NCBI RefSeq assembly: GCF_000143415.4 | Contig: NW_003314345.1 | Location: 322,264 to 386,263 of the forward strand | Length of the DNA: 64,000 nucleotides | DNA from: Selaginella moellendorffii | Taxonomy: Eukaryota; Streptophyta; Lycopodiopsida; Selaginellales; Selaginellaceae | Direction: 5' to 3' | In this document: positions 1-10,084 of the stretch, piece after piece | Position numbering within the stretch: position 1 is the first letter of the stretch | Layout: each line of letters opens with the position of its first letter | Program-made: the position numbers and the translations under genes | Notes under the pieces: generated by a model | Database searches by the model: none | What the model was told of the DNA's origin: nothing | What the model saw: the letters and a program-made list of their open reading frames with translations, nothing else

Positions 1-399
1 TACCCATACCGGGCCGCTAGGCCACGGTGTTTCGCCCCGGCGTCCCGAAGCAAGTGTTGCACTCAAGACTTGGGATTTAGAGGGTCCCATGATCAAGTCT
101 TGTGGTACTAAGGGATGTTAGGAACCTGGAAGCTTGGTGTGCTTGGCTGCTTGTGCTTGCGGGGAGTGTAGCCGAACCTTAAGTCCAGTCTAACCCGGGG
201 AGGGGGATTGGGAGTGATTTGGGAATCCGTGGATGGATGGCTAACACTCCGTTGCTCGTGCAGTGAGTAGCTGAAACCAAGTAGGAGCTGGTACCATAGG
301 CGAGAACCTTGGCAAGGTAACTTAGCAAAAGCCAAAGCAGTGTTGGACGGATAGACGAGGTAAGCTGGCAAATGGGAAAGGAAAAATTTGTGGCTTACA
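1..399 (+). repeat. 5' LTR of element 1, 3' part only
   Basis: It matches positions 5331-5728, 7575-7974 and 19092-19490 closely and ends in CTTACA immediately before the primer site. The LTR 5' part lies outside the window. Confidence 0.92.
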
Positions 400-402
400 A
401 TT

Positions 403-415
403 TGGTATCGGAGCC
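403..415 (+). promoter_or_regulatory. Primer binding site, tRNA-Met type
   Basis: TGGTATCGGAGCC starts three bases after the LTR end. It differs by one base from the common plant TGGTATCAGAGC site complementary to initiator tRNA-Met. Element 2 has the same variant. Confidence 0.88.
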
Positions 416-450
416 AGTTCTAGCGAAGGATAGAGGCGGATTGCTGGGAA

Positions 451-1642
451 ATGGCAAGGGCAGAGCGTAAGCAAACCCAGGTGGAGACGGAACCTCCGCC
501 GGAGCTAGAGCCTCCGGTCGAACAAGAGGCTATGGATGAGGAATCCTTGCATGAGGAGGACTCCAGTGAGGAAACTTCCAAACAAGAGTCCGGTGGCGAG
601 GTTCGGTCATCCAAGGCTCGATTGGACGTGCTAGAAGGACAATTGGCACAGACCAATGCCCTACTAGAGACTCTCATACGCAAGTTAAAGCGTGACGAGA
701 AGCGGAAGAAAAAGCGAAAGACTGCGGATGCTGGCAGTGCAGAAGGTGCGGACCCTTCGGCAGGGACTGAGGCAAAACCAGACAAGGTCGAACAGACCGA
801 AGTGGAATCAGTCCCTCAGGCAGTTCCCAAGTACAAACCAAAGCCCCCACCGGTGTTCAACGGAGTGAACGACTATAAGGTGGTGGAGGATTGGTTTTAC
901 GATATGGAGGACTACTTCCGAGTGTTGCGATTACCGAGCTCGGAGAAGGTCCCATGTGCAAAACCATACTTGGCAGATAGTGCCAAGTCTTGGTGGAGAA
1001 CAACGGAGGCCAACGAAGGACCGGTGGCCACCTGGGACATGATGAAGGCGAGGATCCGCGCAACATACGTTCCTCCGAATGCCACTTTGCATCTGAGAGA
1101 TGAGCTGAGTAGGCTGAAGCAGACTGGAACCATCCAGGAATATGTGAATGGGTTCATGGCAAAGAGGATACTTGTCATGGACATGGGGGATATGGATGCG
1201 TTCCATGCCTTTATATCAGGTTTGCAAACCTGGGCTCGCGGTGAAGTGATGCGCTGGAACCCGACCAACTACAAGGAAGCGTTGGATGCGGCCATCAAGG
1301 TGCATTTCAACGATAACCTGCGAAAGGGAACACGACGGGGTCGGGATCCACGTTTAGCAAAGGGGCTAAACCAAGGGGAACGTATAGCAGGGGGAAATTC
1401 AAGAAGAGTTTCTCTAAGTTTCCTCGGGGTTCCGGAAAGGCAAATCCGGTGGCCAGCGAGCGAGTACGTGGGGGAGTTAAGCGAAAAGAGACAAACCCAC
1501 GGATAAGAAGGTCAAGTCATATAGCAGCGTGGGAAACAACGTATGCTACAACTGCGGTGAAGCGGGACACTTCTCGAGGGAATGTCCCTACCCGAAGAAG
1601 GCCAGAGCCAATATGGCCATCAAGTCGGATGAAGTCTAAACT
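451..1642 (+). pseudogene. gag: gag of element 1 (capsid and CCHC nucleocapsid), broken
   Basis: The ATG at 451 opens a 351-codon frame. It has an acidic, Glu-rich N-terminus, a short basic stretch (RDEKRKKKRK) and a Gag capsid-like region from about residue 140 with the WFYDME and PNATLHLRDELSRLKQ blocks. The frame ends at 1506. The CCHC zinc knuckle ([14 protein letters not shown], 1544-1585) lies in another frame, so an indel between about 1430 and 1506 separates capsid from nucleocapsid. A further TAA at 1637-1639 stands where element 2 has a sense codon. Gag would coat the retroelement RNA in virus-like particles. Confidence 0.88.
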
Positions 1643-2941
1643 GAGGTATGTGATCCAGTCCTTAACTCAAAGTTGCTCATTACACGAGCAACTTTGGTAG
1701 AGAGTCGTTCGCGACATTTACTAGCCCTCCGAGGGAAGCTCAGAGGTAGCTTTGTTAAGATACTTATTGACACGGGTGCTTCGGATAATTTTGTGGCTGC
1801 AGACATAGTCCGGCAAGCCGGACTAACGGTGCAACCGCTAGGCGAACCAAGGACTATAGAGTTTGTTCAAGGTAGCCAAAGCACCGATGAGGTACTTCGA
1901 CAAGCGAGAGTCGAAGTAGGGACATGGAAAGTAGACATGGATTTCACCGTGTTGGACATGGCGGGATTTGACGTGATCTTCGGAATGGATTGGTTCAATC
2001 AGTTCGTGGTAGCCCTACATGGACAAGGTAGGAACCTTATGGTACTGGCGAATGCCCAAGGAAGAAGATCTAGGGTGGAGGCCCAGGATCTAAAGGTAGG
2101 GCAAAGCAAGGCCAAAGAATCCTGCTTAAACCTGGTGTCCACGAGAGGACAACTCACTAAAGGAACTAAGGCAGCCTTTTTGTGCTTACTCTTGGTGAAG
2201 AGTGACAAAAAGACAGGAACGGAAGAAGTACCTTTAGTGATCCAGCGAGTGTTGGACCAATTCCAGGATACCATGCCGGAGGAGCTACCGGCGGGGTTGC
2301 CCCCCGCACGACCGATAGAACATAAGATTGAGCTGGTCGAGGGCGCTGAGGCGCTGGTTCGTCCACCCTATCGTTTGAACGAAAAAGAACTCGCGGAGCT
2401 CAAATGCCAACTAGAGGAGTTGGTGGACAAAGGGTATGTTAGGTTGAGCAAATTGCCGTATGGGGCACCGGTGTTATTTGTGAAAAAGAAAGATGGGTCT
2501 ATGCGCATGTGCATAGACTACCGGTTGCTCAACAAGTATACAAAGAAGAACAAGTACCCTTTGCCAAGGATTGAGGACCTGTTCGATAGGTTGGGAAAGG
2601 CAAAATACTTCTCGAGAATTGACCTAAGGTCAGGATACTACCAGATCAGGGTAGCGGAGGAAGATGTCGAGAAGACAACCTGTCAAACGAGGTATGGGAG
2701 CTTTGAGTTTCTGGCGATGCCCTTCGGACTATGCAATGCGCCGGCAACGTTTTTGGCGTTGATGAACCATATCTTTGTACCCTATCTGGATCACTTTGTG
2801 GTCGTCTATATTGACGACATCCTGATCTATAGCGAAACGCTAGAGGAGCATGCCAAACACTTGACGAAGGTGTTTGAGAAACTAAGGGAACACCAGCTGT
2901 ATGCTAAAGAGAGCAAATGTGACTTTGCTCAACAAGGCTAG
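1643..2941 (+). pseudogene. pol: pol of element 1: protease and truncated reverse transcriptase
   Basis: An aspartic protease with [12 protein letters not shown] is followed by a retropepsin-like domain and a reverse transcriptase. RT motifs include the [20 protein letters not shown] region, [25 protein letters not shown] and the catalytic [10 protein letters not shown]. The frame stops just after CDFAQQ, where the internal deletion joins RT to the middle of integrase. The RT thumb, RNase H and integrase HHCC region are therefore absent, so this copy cannot make an active polymerase. Confidence 0.9.
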
Positions 2942-3276
2942 TGGGGGCTTGTTGCAAAGCATCCCCATTCCAGATCGTCCGTGGAAATGTCTCACGATGG
3001 ACTTCATCACGGGACTACCCCCAAGCGAGGGGTTCGATGCGATATTCGTGGTGGTCGACCGATTTTCGAAGATGGCACATTTTATACCCACCACAACGGA
3101 AGTGGATGCGGAAGGTGTGGCGAAGCTGTTCTTCGAACAAGTGGTTCGAGTGCGGGGAAGGCTGGAAGAGATTATCTCAGATCGAGATAAGATCTTCACC
3201 AGTAGGTTCTGGAGGACACTCCTAGAACAGTATCGCACCAAGTTGAAATTCAGCACAGCCTATCACCCACAGACAG

Positions 3277-3323
3277 GTAATGGGTATTAAGTCAAGATTG
3301 ATGGCACTAACACTTCTTGACAG
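3277..3323 (+). other. Putative intron 1 in integrase of element 1
   Basis: A 47-bp GT-AG segment splits the integrase core between HPQT and DGQTERVN. Unspliced, the frame meets a TAA within 15 bases; removed, it restores the universal integrase motif exactly. The same intron is at 17194-17240 in element 2. Confidence 0.72.
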
Positions 3324-3741
3324 ACGGACAAACGGAAAGGGTGAATAGGCAGCTGGAGGATTATTTGCGATGCTATGTCTCGGGAGACCAGACCGACTGG
3401 GTAAGTCATTTGGGACTTGCGGAAATGTGTTATAACAACTCACCACATTCGAGCATTGGGGTGAGTCCATGGGAAGTCATCAATGGGCGAGCTATTGAAG
3501 GTCCTGTGGAACTCGGCGTGGCCGAGTATCATGGAGAGTTACCCGCAGTGGAGGCATTCACGGCGGAAAGACTCAACATTTGGAATCTAGTGAGGGATTC
3601 CTTGGAACGGGCTCAACAAAGGCAAACTAAGTAAGCGAACCAAAAGCGTCGGGATGTGGAGTTCCAAGCTGGGGAGAAGGTGTGGCTGAACACCAAGAAC
3701 CTCAGGCTACCAAGTGGGATCAGCCGGAAGTTGACCCAAAG

Positions 3742-3793
3742 GTAAAAATGCATATATTCCTGTAAATGAATTGATCTTGAGTTCCTTAAGCAG
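3742..3793 (+). other. Putative intron 2 in pol of element 1
   Basis: A 52-bp GT-AG segment lies between KLTQ and RFAGPYE of the GPY/F module and begins GTAAAAATG. Its removal rejoins a continuous gypsy integrase C-terminus. The same segment is at 17659-17710 in element 2. Confidence 0.7.
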
Positions 3794-4175
3794 GTTCGCG
3801 GGGCCTTACGAGATTGAGGCTCGAATCGGTAAAGTGGCTTACTGTTTCTGACTTCCTCGAGAAATGGGGAAGATGCATCCCGTGTTCCACGTGAACTTAC
3901 TCAAGCCGTATTTTGAGGATCCGCTTCGCAAGGACCAAGTAAGACCTTTACCTGAAGTTATCCAAGGGGAGGAGGAATACGAAGTCGAGGCCATCCTCAA
4001 TGCACGCAAGAGCAAGCGACAAGGACGCGAGGTGAGAGAGTTCCATGTGAAGTGGAAAGGATTTCCACACTGCGAAGCAACATGGGAACCGGAGGAGAAT
4101 ATAGCGAAGGCGCGAGATCTAGTGGAGGAATTTCTGCATGGCAGAACTCTATGTACTTATGCAAAGTTCAATTAA

Positions 4176-4578
4176 AAGTATCAATTTGAGAAGTTGAGCA
4201 ATGGCATATGTTGGGACCCGAAGGCGTGCCGAAGGTAAGCTAATTAGCATGGGTTAGCTAGGTCGACCAGGCGTAGGGAGCTACGCCCGACTCTCTGTGA
4301 GGATGTCGAATCCGTAGACGTATTCTACGGAGGTTGGGTTCAAGTCCCAACCCCCTAGTAAAGCAAGGCTGGGTTCAAGTCCCGACCCCATACTAGGGCG
4401 TGGTGAGGTGAGGAGTATAGGGACACCTATATTCCGTTGTCATGGGCTCTTGGCCGGGGAGGCTGACTTAGGCACACCGCTAAGTGGGGGGATGCCCCCG
4501 GAGACATGGTCAACAAGTCATAGGATAAAAAAGAGACGTTCGATGTGGGCATCGAACTTCTTCTATGGGTGGTGGAGT
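4176..4578 (+). other. 3' internal noncoding region with three hairpins, element 1
   Basis: Between the chromodomain stop and the 3' LTR lie three consecutive perfect hairpins: GGCGTAG/CTACGCC (4270-4287), CCGTAG/CTACGG (4312-4330) and GGTTGGG/CCCAACC with a 7-nt TTCAAGT loop (4332-4352). A second TTCAAGT arm follows near 4370. The last hairpins resemble a tRNA anticodon arm and T arm. A conserved block with GGGGATGCCCCC occurs near 4490. The region ends in a G-rich GGGTGGTGGAG stretch that may be the polypurine tract. Confidence 0.6.
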
Positions 4579-5728
4579 TGTAAGGAACCAACTCGCCGAG
4601 GTGTCGTAGGCTAAAGGAACCCCGAAAGCATGACCAAAATGACAAAGAGTTCATCGGATGGGACCAAGTCAAAGATCAAGTCCAAGACCGACTCTAGGAC
4701 CGAGTTCGAGATAGAGTCCGGAATCGAGTCCGAGACCGACTCGGGGACCGAGTTTGAGTCCGAGTTTGAGACCGAGTTCGAGACGGAGTCCGAGATCCGA
4801 AATCGGGTCCAAGACCGAGTCCGAGGTCGAGTCCGAGGTCGGGTCCGAGGTCGGGTCCGAGATCGAGTCCAAGATCGAGTCCGAGACCGAATCCAAAGTT
4901 GGATCCGAAATCGGATCCGAGATCGAGCCAGAGACTAAGTCCAAATACTAATACCGGTCAAGGGGTGAAAGCCCAAAGCGTGCGTCTCCCAGGGGGGGGG
5001 GGGGCTGCAGGGGGTTCCAAAAGTATAGTAGGGATAGTGAGGTCCAGGAACCAGTTTTGAAGGGACTCTCCAGTTGGGCTTCCAAACCGACTTGAGGTTG
5101 AGACTGGGACCGAGGGGCCTTGGGTGGGAGTGAGCATGGACTTGGTTGGTGCTAGAGGGGCCATCCAAGGAAGTGCTCAAGAGCAGCTCCCACTCCCGAA
5201 AGGGAAACCGATTGCGGTGCTCCCGGCTCATGTGGAATGGTGCCCCACTTGAGTACCATGCGGCTCATTGGTCCTCGCCCTTCCTAGGGGCTTGGGCCTT
5301 CCTTCGGGATGGAAGTGGGGGGCGAGAGGTACCCATACCGGGCCGCTAGGCCACGGTGTTTCACCCCGGCGTCCCGAAGCAAGTGTTGCACTCAAGACTT
5401 GGGATTTAGAGGGTCCCATGATCAAGTCTTGTGGTACTAAGGGATGTTAGGAACCTGGAAGCTTGGTGTGCTTGGCTGCTTGTGCTTGTGGGGAGTGTAG
5501 CCGAACCTTAAGTCCAGTCTAACCCGGGGAGGGGGATTGGGAGTGATTTGGGAATCCGTGGATGGATGGCTAACACTCTGTTGCTCGTGCAGTGAGTAGC
5601 TGAAACCAAGTAGGAGCTGGTACCATAGGCGAGAACCTTGGCAAGGGAACTTAGCAAAAGCCAAGGCAGTGTTGGACGGATAGACGAGGTAAGCTGGCAA
5701 ATGGGAAAGGAAAAATTTGTGGCTTACA
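4579..5728 (+). repeat. 3' LTR of element 1
   Basis: This 1150-bp LTR runs from TGTAAG to CTTACA, a perfect inverted terminal hexamer. It contains a long GAGTCC/GAGACC hexamer array (about 4670-4950), a 13-G run near 4992-5004, and the segment shared with the 5' LTR. It is about 155 bp longer than the element 2 LTRs, mostly because the hexamer array is expanded. Confidence 0.92.
4662..4950 (+). repeat. Hexamer array (GAGTCC/GAGACC) in LTR
   Basis: Imperfect tandem hexamers of the GAGTCC, GAGACC and GAGATC type form about 48 units with no stop codon in most frames. This explains several overlapping open frames on both strands, which are not genes. The array is about half as long in the element 2 LTRs. 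Confidence 0.85.
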
Positions 5729-6979
5729 TCTATGTGCCACGTGTCACATGCCAAAGCACAGTGGAGTGAAACCCAAGTTTCAGGGCCTTAGGTACCACTA
5801 ACATATCAACCCGTTACACTAGGCCACGCCCATTCACCTTGGTCACATTGGTGGTTTAACACCACCTGCATTGCAATCCCGTCTCTCCAACATTGAGCCA
5901 TCCGTCCATGGGTAGTCATCCCAGATCCACTCCTTGGCATCCTTAGGATGTCTGCAGACATGGGGAATAGCCTTCCCCAATATCTCCGTTCCGGTCCCCA
6001 CCAAGTCCCTTTCTGTCCTTAGTCGTGTTCGCCAACACTGCCACTGGATCAAGGCCCACGAGCCCGACAGCTAAGTCCATTGGCATCTGGGACTACCTCA
6101 CTGTGCGATTGTGTCCTTGGTCACCACACTAGAGGGCTACTCTTTTTCCTTTCCACAGTCTGGGACTTTGGGACAACATTTCGGAACACCGTGGCCCTAT
6201 GTAGGCCTCATGGGTACTCCCCCACCTTCTGCCTTTAGGTGCTCTAGCCATGGGCTTAGAGCGAGGTTCCGTTGAGCCACGCCAGGTATCCAAGTAGGTA
6301 GTGCCACCCACACTTGGATTGGGAGCATCGGCTAGTCGATCTCCCAGGGGAACTAGAGCTGGCTCTTGAACACTTCACCAAGCTACTCCGCTTGTCGGTC
6401 TGTGTTCACTCTAGTTTTGGACTTCCCAGTGAGCAGCTCATCACCCAACACTGGGTACAACCTTCCTAGGCCAAACTAGCCTTTCCTGGCCAAACTGGCC
6501 TTTCCTGGCCAAACTGGCTCCATTGCAATCCTCCCCCTTACTATACTTTTGGAGCTCACCAAACCCCCTAGGGTCTGGGAGATGAACGCTTTGGGCTTTC
6601 ACCCTCTCAGACTTGAACTCGGACTCGGACTCGGACTCAGACTCACACTCGGACTCGGGCTCGGTCTCGGTCTCGGCCTCGGCCTTGGTCTTGGTCTCAG
6701 TCTCGATCTTGACTTTGGACTCCATCTCAGGTCCTTCTCGGACTCCATCTCGGGTCCATCTCGGACTCTGTCTCGGATCCATCTCGGACACTTCCACATG
6801 TCATGTGTTGGTCCTCTTATGTCCCTTTTCTAGAGACTCACTTATCTCTCACTTCGTGCTTGTTCCTCGAACACTTCATTAGGAGTTCCACTCCCATTCT
6901 TGACCTTTCAAGTCAAAGTTTTTAGTCCAAACATGTTACGCTCGTTTGGGTTTTGCTTCGGCCACTACTACATGTCACC
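5729..6979 (-). repeat. Older LTR of the second family, left piece
   Basis: This segment is colinear with about 12718-14330 of the intact LTR at 12555-14384. The shared blocks include those around 5900-6020, 6140-6300 and the hexamer array near 6600-6790. It begins directly at the 3' end of element 1 and ends at the TCACC preceding element 2; its continuation is 19491-19537. Both chromoviruses therefore landed in this one LTR. It is oriented on the minus strand, judged from the primer site of the related nested copy. Confidence 0.85.
6975..6979. repeat. Target-site duplication of element 2, left
   Basis: TCACC precedes the TGTAAG end of element 2 and recurs at 19491-19495. Joining the flanks through one copy restores colinearity with the intact LTR of the second family. 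Confidence 0.88.
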
Positions 6980-7974
6980 TGTAAGGAACCAACTCGCCGA
7001 GGTGTCGTAGGCTAAAGGAACCCCGAAAGCATGACCAAAATGACAAAGAGTTCATCGGATGGGACCAAGTCGAAGATCGAGTCCAAGACCGACTCTAGGA
7101 CCGAGTTCGAGATAGAGTCCGAAATCGAGTCCGAACCCGAATCTGAAGTCGGATCCGAAATCGGGTCCGAGATCGAGCCAGAGACTAAGTCCAAATACTA
7201 ATACCGGTCAAGGGGTGAAAGCCCAAAGCCTGCGTCTCCCAGGGGGGGGGGGGGGGCTGCAGGGGGTTCCAAAAGTATAGTAGGGATAGTGAGGTCCAGG
7301 AACCAGTTTTGAAGGGACTCTCTAGTTGGGCTTCCAAACCGACTTGAGGTTGAGACTGGGACCGAGGGGCCTTGGGTGGGAGTGAGCATGGACTTGGTTG
7401 GTGCCGGAGGGGCCATCCAAGGAAGTGCTCAAGAGCAGCTCCCACTCCCGAAACCGATTGCGGTGCTTCTGGCTCATGTGGAGTGGTGCCCCACTTGAGT
7501 ACCATGCAGCTAATTCATCCTCGCCCTTCCTAGGGGCTTGGGCCTTCCTTCGGGATGGAAGTGGGGGGGTAGAGGTACCCATACCGGGCCGCTAGGCCAC
7601 GGTGTTTCGCCCCGGCGTCCCGAAGCAAGTGTTGCACTCAAGACTTGGGATTTAGAGGGTCCCATGATCAAGTCTTGTGGTACCAAGCGATGTTAGGAAC
7701 CTGGAAGCTTGGTGTGCTTGGCTGCTTGTGCTTGTGGGGAGTGTAGCCGAACCTTAAGTCCAGTCTAACCTGGGAAGGGGGATTGGGAGTGATTTGGGAA
7801 TCCGTGGATGGATGGCTAACACTCCGTTGCTCGTGCAGTGAGTAGCTGAGACCAAGTAGGAGCTAGTACCATAGGCGAGAACCTTGGCAAGGGAACTTAG
7901 CAAAGGCCAAAGCGGTGTTGGACGGATAGACGAGGTAAGCTGGCAAATTGGAAAGGAAAAATTTGTGGCTTACA
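6980..7974 (+). repeat. 5' LTR of element 2
   Basis: This 995-bp LTR runs TGTAAG...CTTACA and matches 18495-19490. It has a short hexamer array (about 7059-7195) and a run of 15 G at 7242-7256. The 3' LTR has 10 G at the same place. Confidence 0.94.
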
Positions 7975-7977
7975 ATT

Positions 7978-7990
7978 TGGTATCGGAGCC
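7978..7990 (+). promoter_or_regulatory. Primer binding site of element 2
   Basis: TGGTATCGGAGCC lies three bases after the LTR end and is identical to the site in element 1 (tRNA-Met type). Confidence 0.88.
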
Positions 7991-8033
7991 TTTTCCTCAG
8001 TTCTAGCAAAGGATAGAGGCGGATTGCTGGGAG

Positions 8034-9010
8034 ATGGCAAGGGCAGGGCGTAAGCGAACCCAGGCGGAGACGGAACCTCCGCCAGAGCTGGAGCCTCCGG
8101 TCGAACAAGAGGCTATGGATGAGGAATCCTTGCATGAGGAGGACTCCAGTGAGGAAACTTCCAAACAGGAGTCCGGTGGCGAGGTTCGGTCGTCCAAGGT
8201 TCGATTGGACGTGCTAGAAGGACAGTTGGCACAGACCAATGCCCTGCTGGAGACTCTCGTACGCAAGCTAAAGCGTGATGAGAAGCGAAGGAAAAAGCGA
8301 AAGACTGCGGATGCTGGCAGCGTAGAAGGTGCGGACCCTTCGGCAGGGACTGAGGCAAAACCAGACAAGGTCGAACAGACCGAAGTGGAATCAGTCCCTC
8401 AGGCAGTTCCCAAGTACAAACCAAAGCCCCCACCGGTATTCAAGGGAGTGAACGACTATAAGGTTGTGGAGGATTGTTTTACGATATGGAGGACTACTTC
8501 CGAGCGTTGCGGTTACCGAGCTCGGAGAAGGTCCCATGTGCAAAACCATACTTGGCAGATAATGCCAAGTCTTGGTGGAGAACAACGGAGGCCAACGAAG
8601 GACCGGTGGCCACCTGGGACATGATGAAGGCGAGGATCCGCGCAACATACGTTCCTCCGAATGCCACTCTGCATCTGAGAGATGAGCTGAGTAGGCTGAA
8701 GCAGACTGGAACCATCCAGGAATATGTGAATGGGTTCATGGCAAAGAGGATACTTGTCACGGACATGGGGGATATGGATGCGTTCCATGCCTTTATATCA
8801 GGTTTGCAAACCTGGGCTCACGGTGAGGTGATGCGCTGGAACCCGACCAACTACAAGGAAGCGTTGGATGCGGCCATCAAGGTGCATTTCAACGATAACC
8901 TGCAAAAGGGAACACGACGGGGTCGGGATCCACGTTTAGCAAAGGGGCTAAACCAAGGGGAACGTATAGCAGGGGGAAATTCAAGAAGAGTTTCTCTAAG
9001 TTTCCTAGGG
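8034..9010 (+). pseudogene. gag: gag of element 2, 5' part, frameshifted and truncated
   Basis: The ATG at 8034 starts the same acidic N-terminus as gag of element 1. A single G is missing near 8475, relative to element 1 (GATTG versus GATTGG), which shifts the frame. The capsid continues in another frame from 8474 to 9010. There the sequence leaves gag at the nested insertion. It resumes at 14385, at the position equivalent to 1511 of element 1, so about 80 bp of gag are missing. Confidence 0.88.
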
Positions 9011-9599
9011 CTGTTCATGGCCCTATCATTTGGCTACCTTACCGCTCCCTCCCTTGGAGCTTCCACTTTCGCCAACTCGGAGCATTTCGGAATCCCTCCT
9101 TGGAAACACACTTCCTTTCCCGCAACTTGTTAGCGTCCAACACATTAGTGTTCCTCGCCTAACTTTGTCACTTGGATTCCTTCCAAGGGATTCCACGGCC
9201 CTATCTTGGCCACTCATCTTTTGCTCCTATCCGTTGATTGTTGCATCAAGCAACATCGAATCTCTACCTCCTTCCTTGAGGTATTGTTTTGGTTCCATAG
9301 CAAAGACTCTTCTTTGCCAAGTCCGGAGGATGTTCACCCCTAGTACGTCTCTTTAGCATCTTCTGCTATGGGCTCTATCCACGGCCCAACTTCGTGACCC
9401 TCCCATGGGTCTTTTATAGAGACTACTTTCCTCGGACTCACTATGCCATCGCACGGACATAGTTTATTTCCCTTAGGTGCTCTTCCCACTTGGTTATCAC
9501 GACCAAGCCACACCACCTTAAACAGTTCAATTTCAACATTTTGAACCAGGAACTTCATTCCTTAGCCAACCAAGGACCTTGTCCTTATCTGGCCATAAG

Positions 9600-10084
9600 A
9601 TCACCTAGTGATCTCACCTTGGCACCTTAACAGAGTTGCCAAGAGGTACTTGGTTTTCTAGACCTCCAAGTTGTTGACTATAACCCCGGGGGCATCCCCC
9701 ACACTTGGCGGTGCACCCAAGCTAGCCCTTACGGCCAAGGGTTCATAGCAACTGAGATTAGGTGTCCCCATCTCACTCACCACGACCTTGGTGCCACTTG
9801 CACCAAAGTGTTCAAGTTAGATATGCTGAGCTTTCACACTAAGCAATCTAACCGTGCATCACGACTCCGAGGCATCCCTCGCTTGGCGGTGTGCCCAAAC
9901 CAGTCTCCCCACTGAGAGTGCATGACCACCGAAATATGAGTGTCCTCATATTCCAAACCATCACCACGCCCTAGTGATTTGGGACTCGAACCCAAGCACT
10001 AGAGGGTCGGGACTCGAACCCAACCTCCGTATATGCATCTACGGACAGCATCACACAAGATGCCTGGCGTGACTCCCCACGCCG
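9600..10084 (-). other. Three-hairpin module in the noncoding element
   Basis: Read on the minus strand, this has the same order as 4260-4520. GGCGTG/CACGCC comes first (10066-10083), then CCGTA/TACGG near 10026-10043, then GGGTTCGAGTCCC arms (two, about 9980-10022), and finally the GGGGATGCCCCC block near 9690. The stems differ from the chromovirus copy but remain paired. Confidence 0.6.

Larger units (their letters stand above)
2937..4175 (+). pseudogene. pol: pol of element 1: integrase core and chromodomain
   Basis: The rve integrase core has MDFITGLPPSEGFD, VVDRFSKMAHFIP, IISDRDKIFTSRFW and STAYHPQT. The DDE triad is completed by the post-intron segment (DGQTERVNRQLEDY). After a second intron comes the GPY/F region (RFAGPYEIEARIGKV) and then a canonical chromodomain with REFHVKWKGFPHCEATWEPEEN. 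Chromodomains of this class are thought to guide integration to heterochromatin. Two 47-52 bp segments interrupt the frame and look like introns. A stop at 3632-3634 replaces the Tyr codon seen in element 2. Confidence 0.88.
1..5728 (+). mobile_element. Ty3/gypsy chromovirus, element 1 (left end outside window)
   Basis: This is an LTR retrotransposon with the order partial 5' LTR, tRNA-Met-type primer site, gag, protease, reverse transcriptase, integrase, chromodomain and 3' LTR. The PR-RT-INT order and the C-terminal chromodomain identify the chromovirus branch of Ty3/gypsy. Compared with element 2 it lacks about 1.04 kb between RT and integrase, joined at a shared AAG near 2936, so the end of RT, RNase H and the integrase zinc-binding region are gone. 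It also has a gag frameshift before the zinc knuckle and stop codons at 1637-1639 and 3632-3634. It cannot make a full polyprotein, but its LTRs and primer site look usable in trans. Confidence 0.93.

Noticed and set aside
4209-5728. 3' LTR starting at TGTTGGGACCC (4209)
   Set aside because: The 5' LTR of element 2 starts at 6980 with TGTAAGG, right after the TCACC duplication. The corresponding 3' LTR starts are therefore 4579 and 18495, and 4209-4578 is internal.
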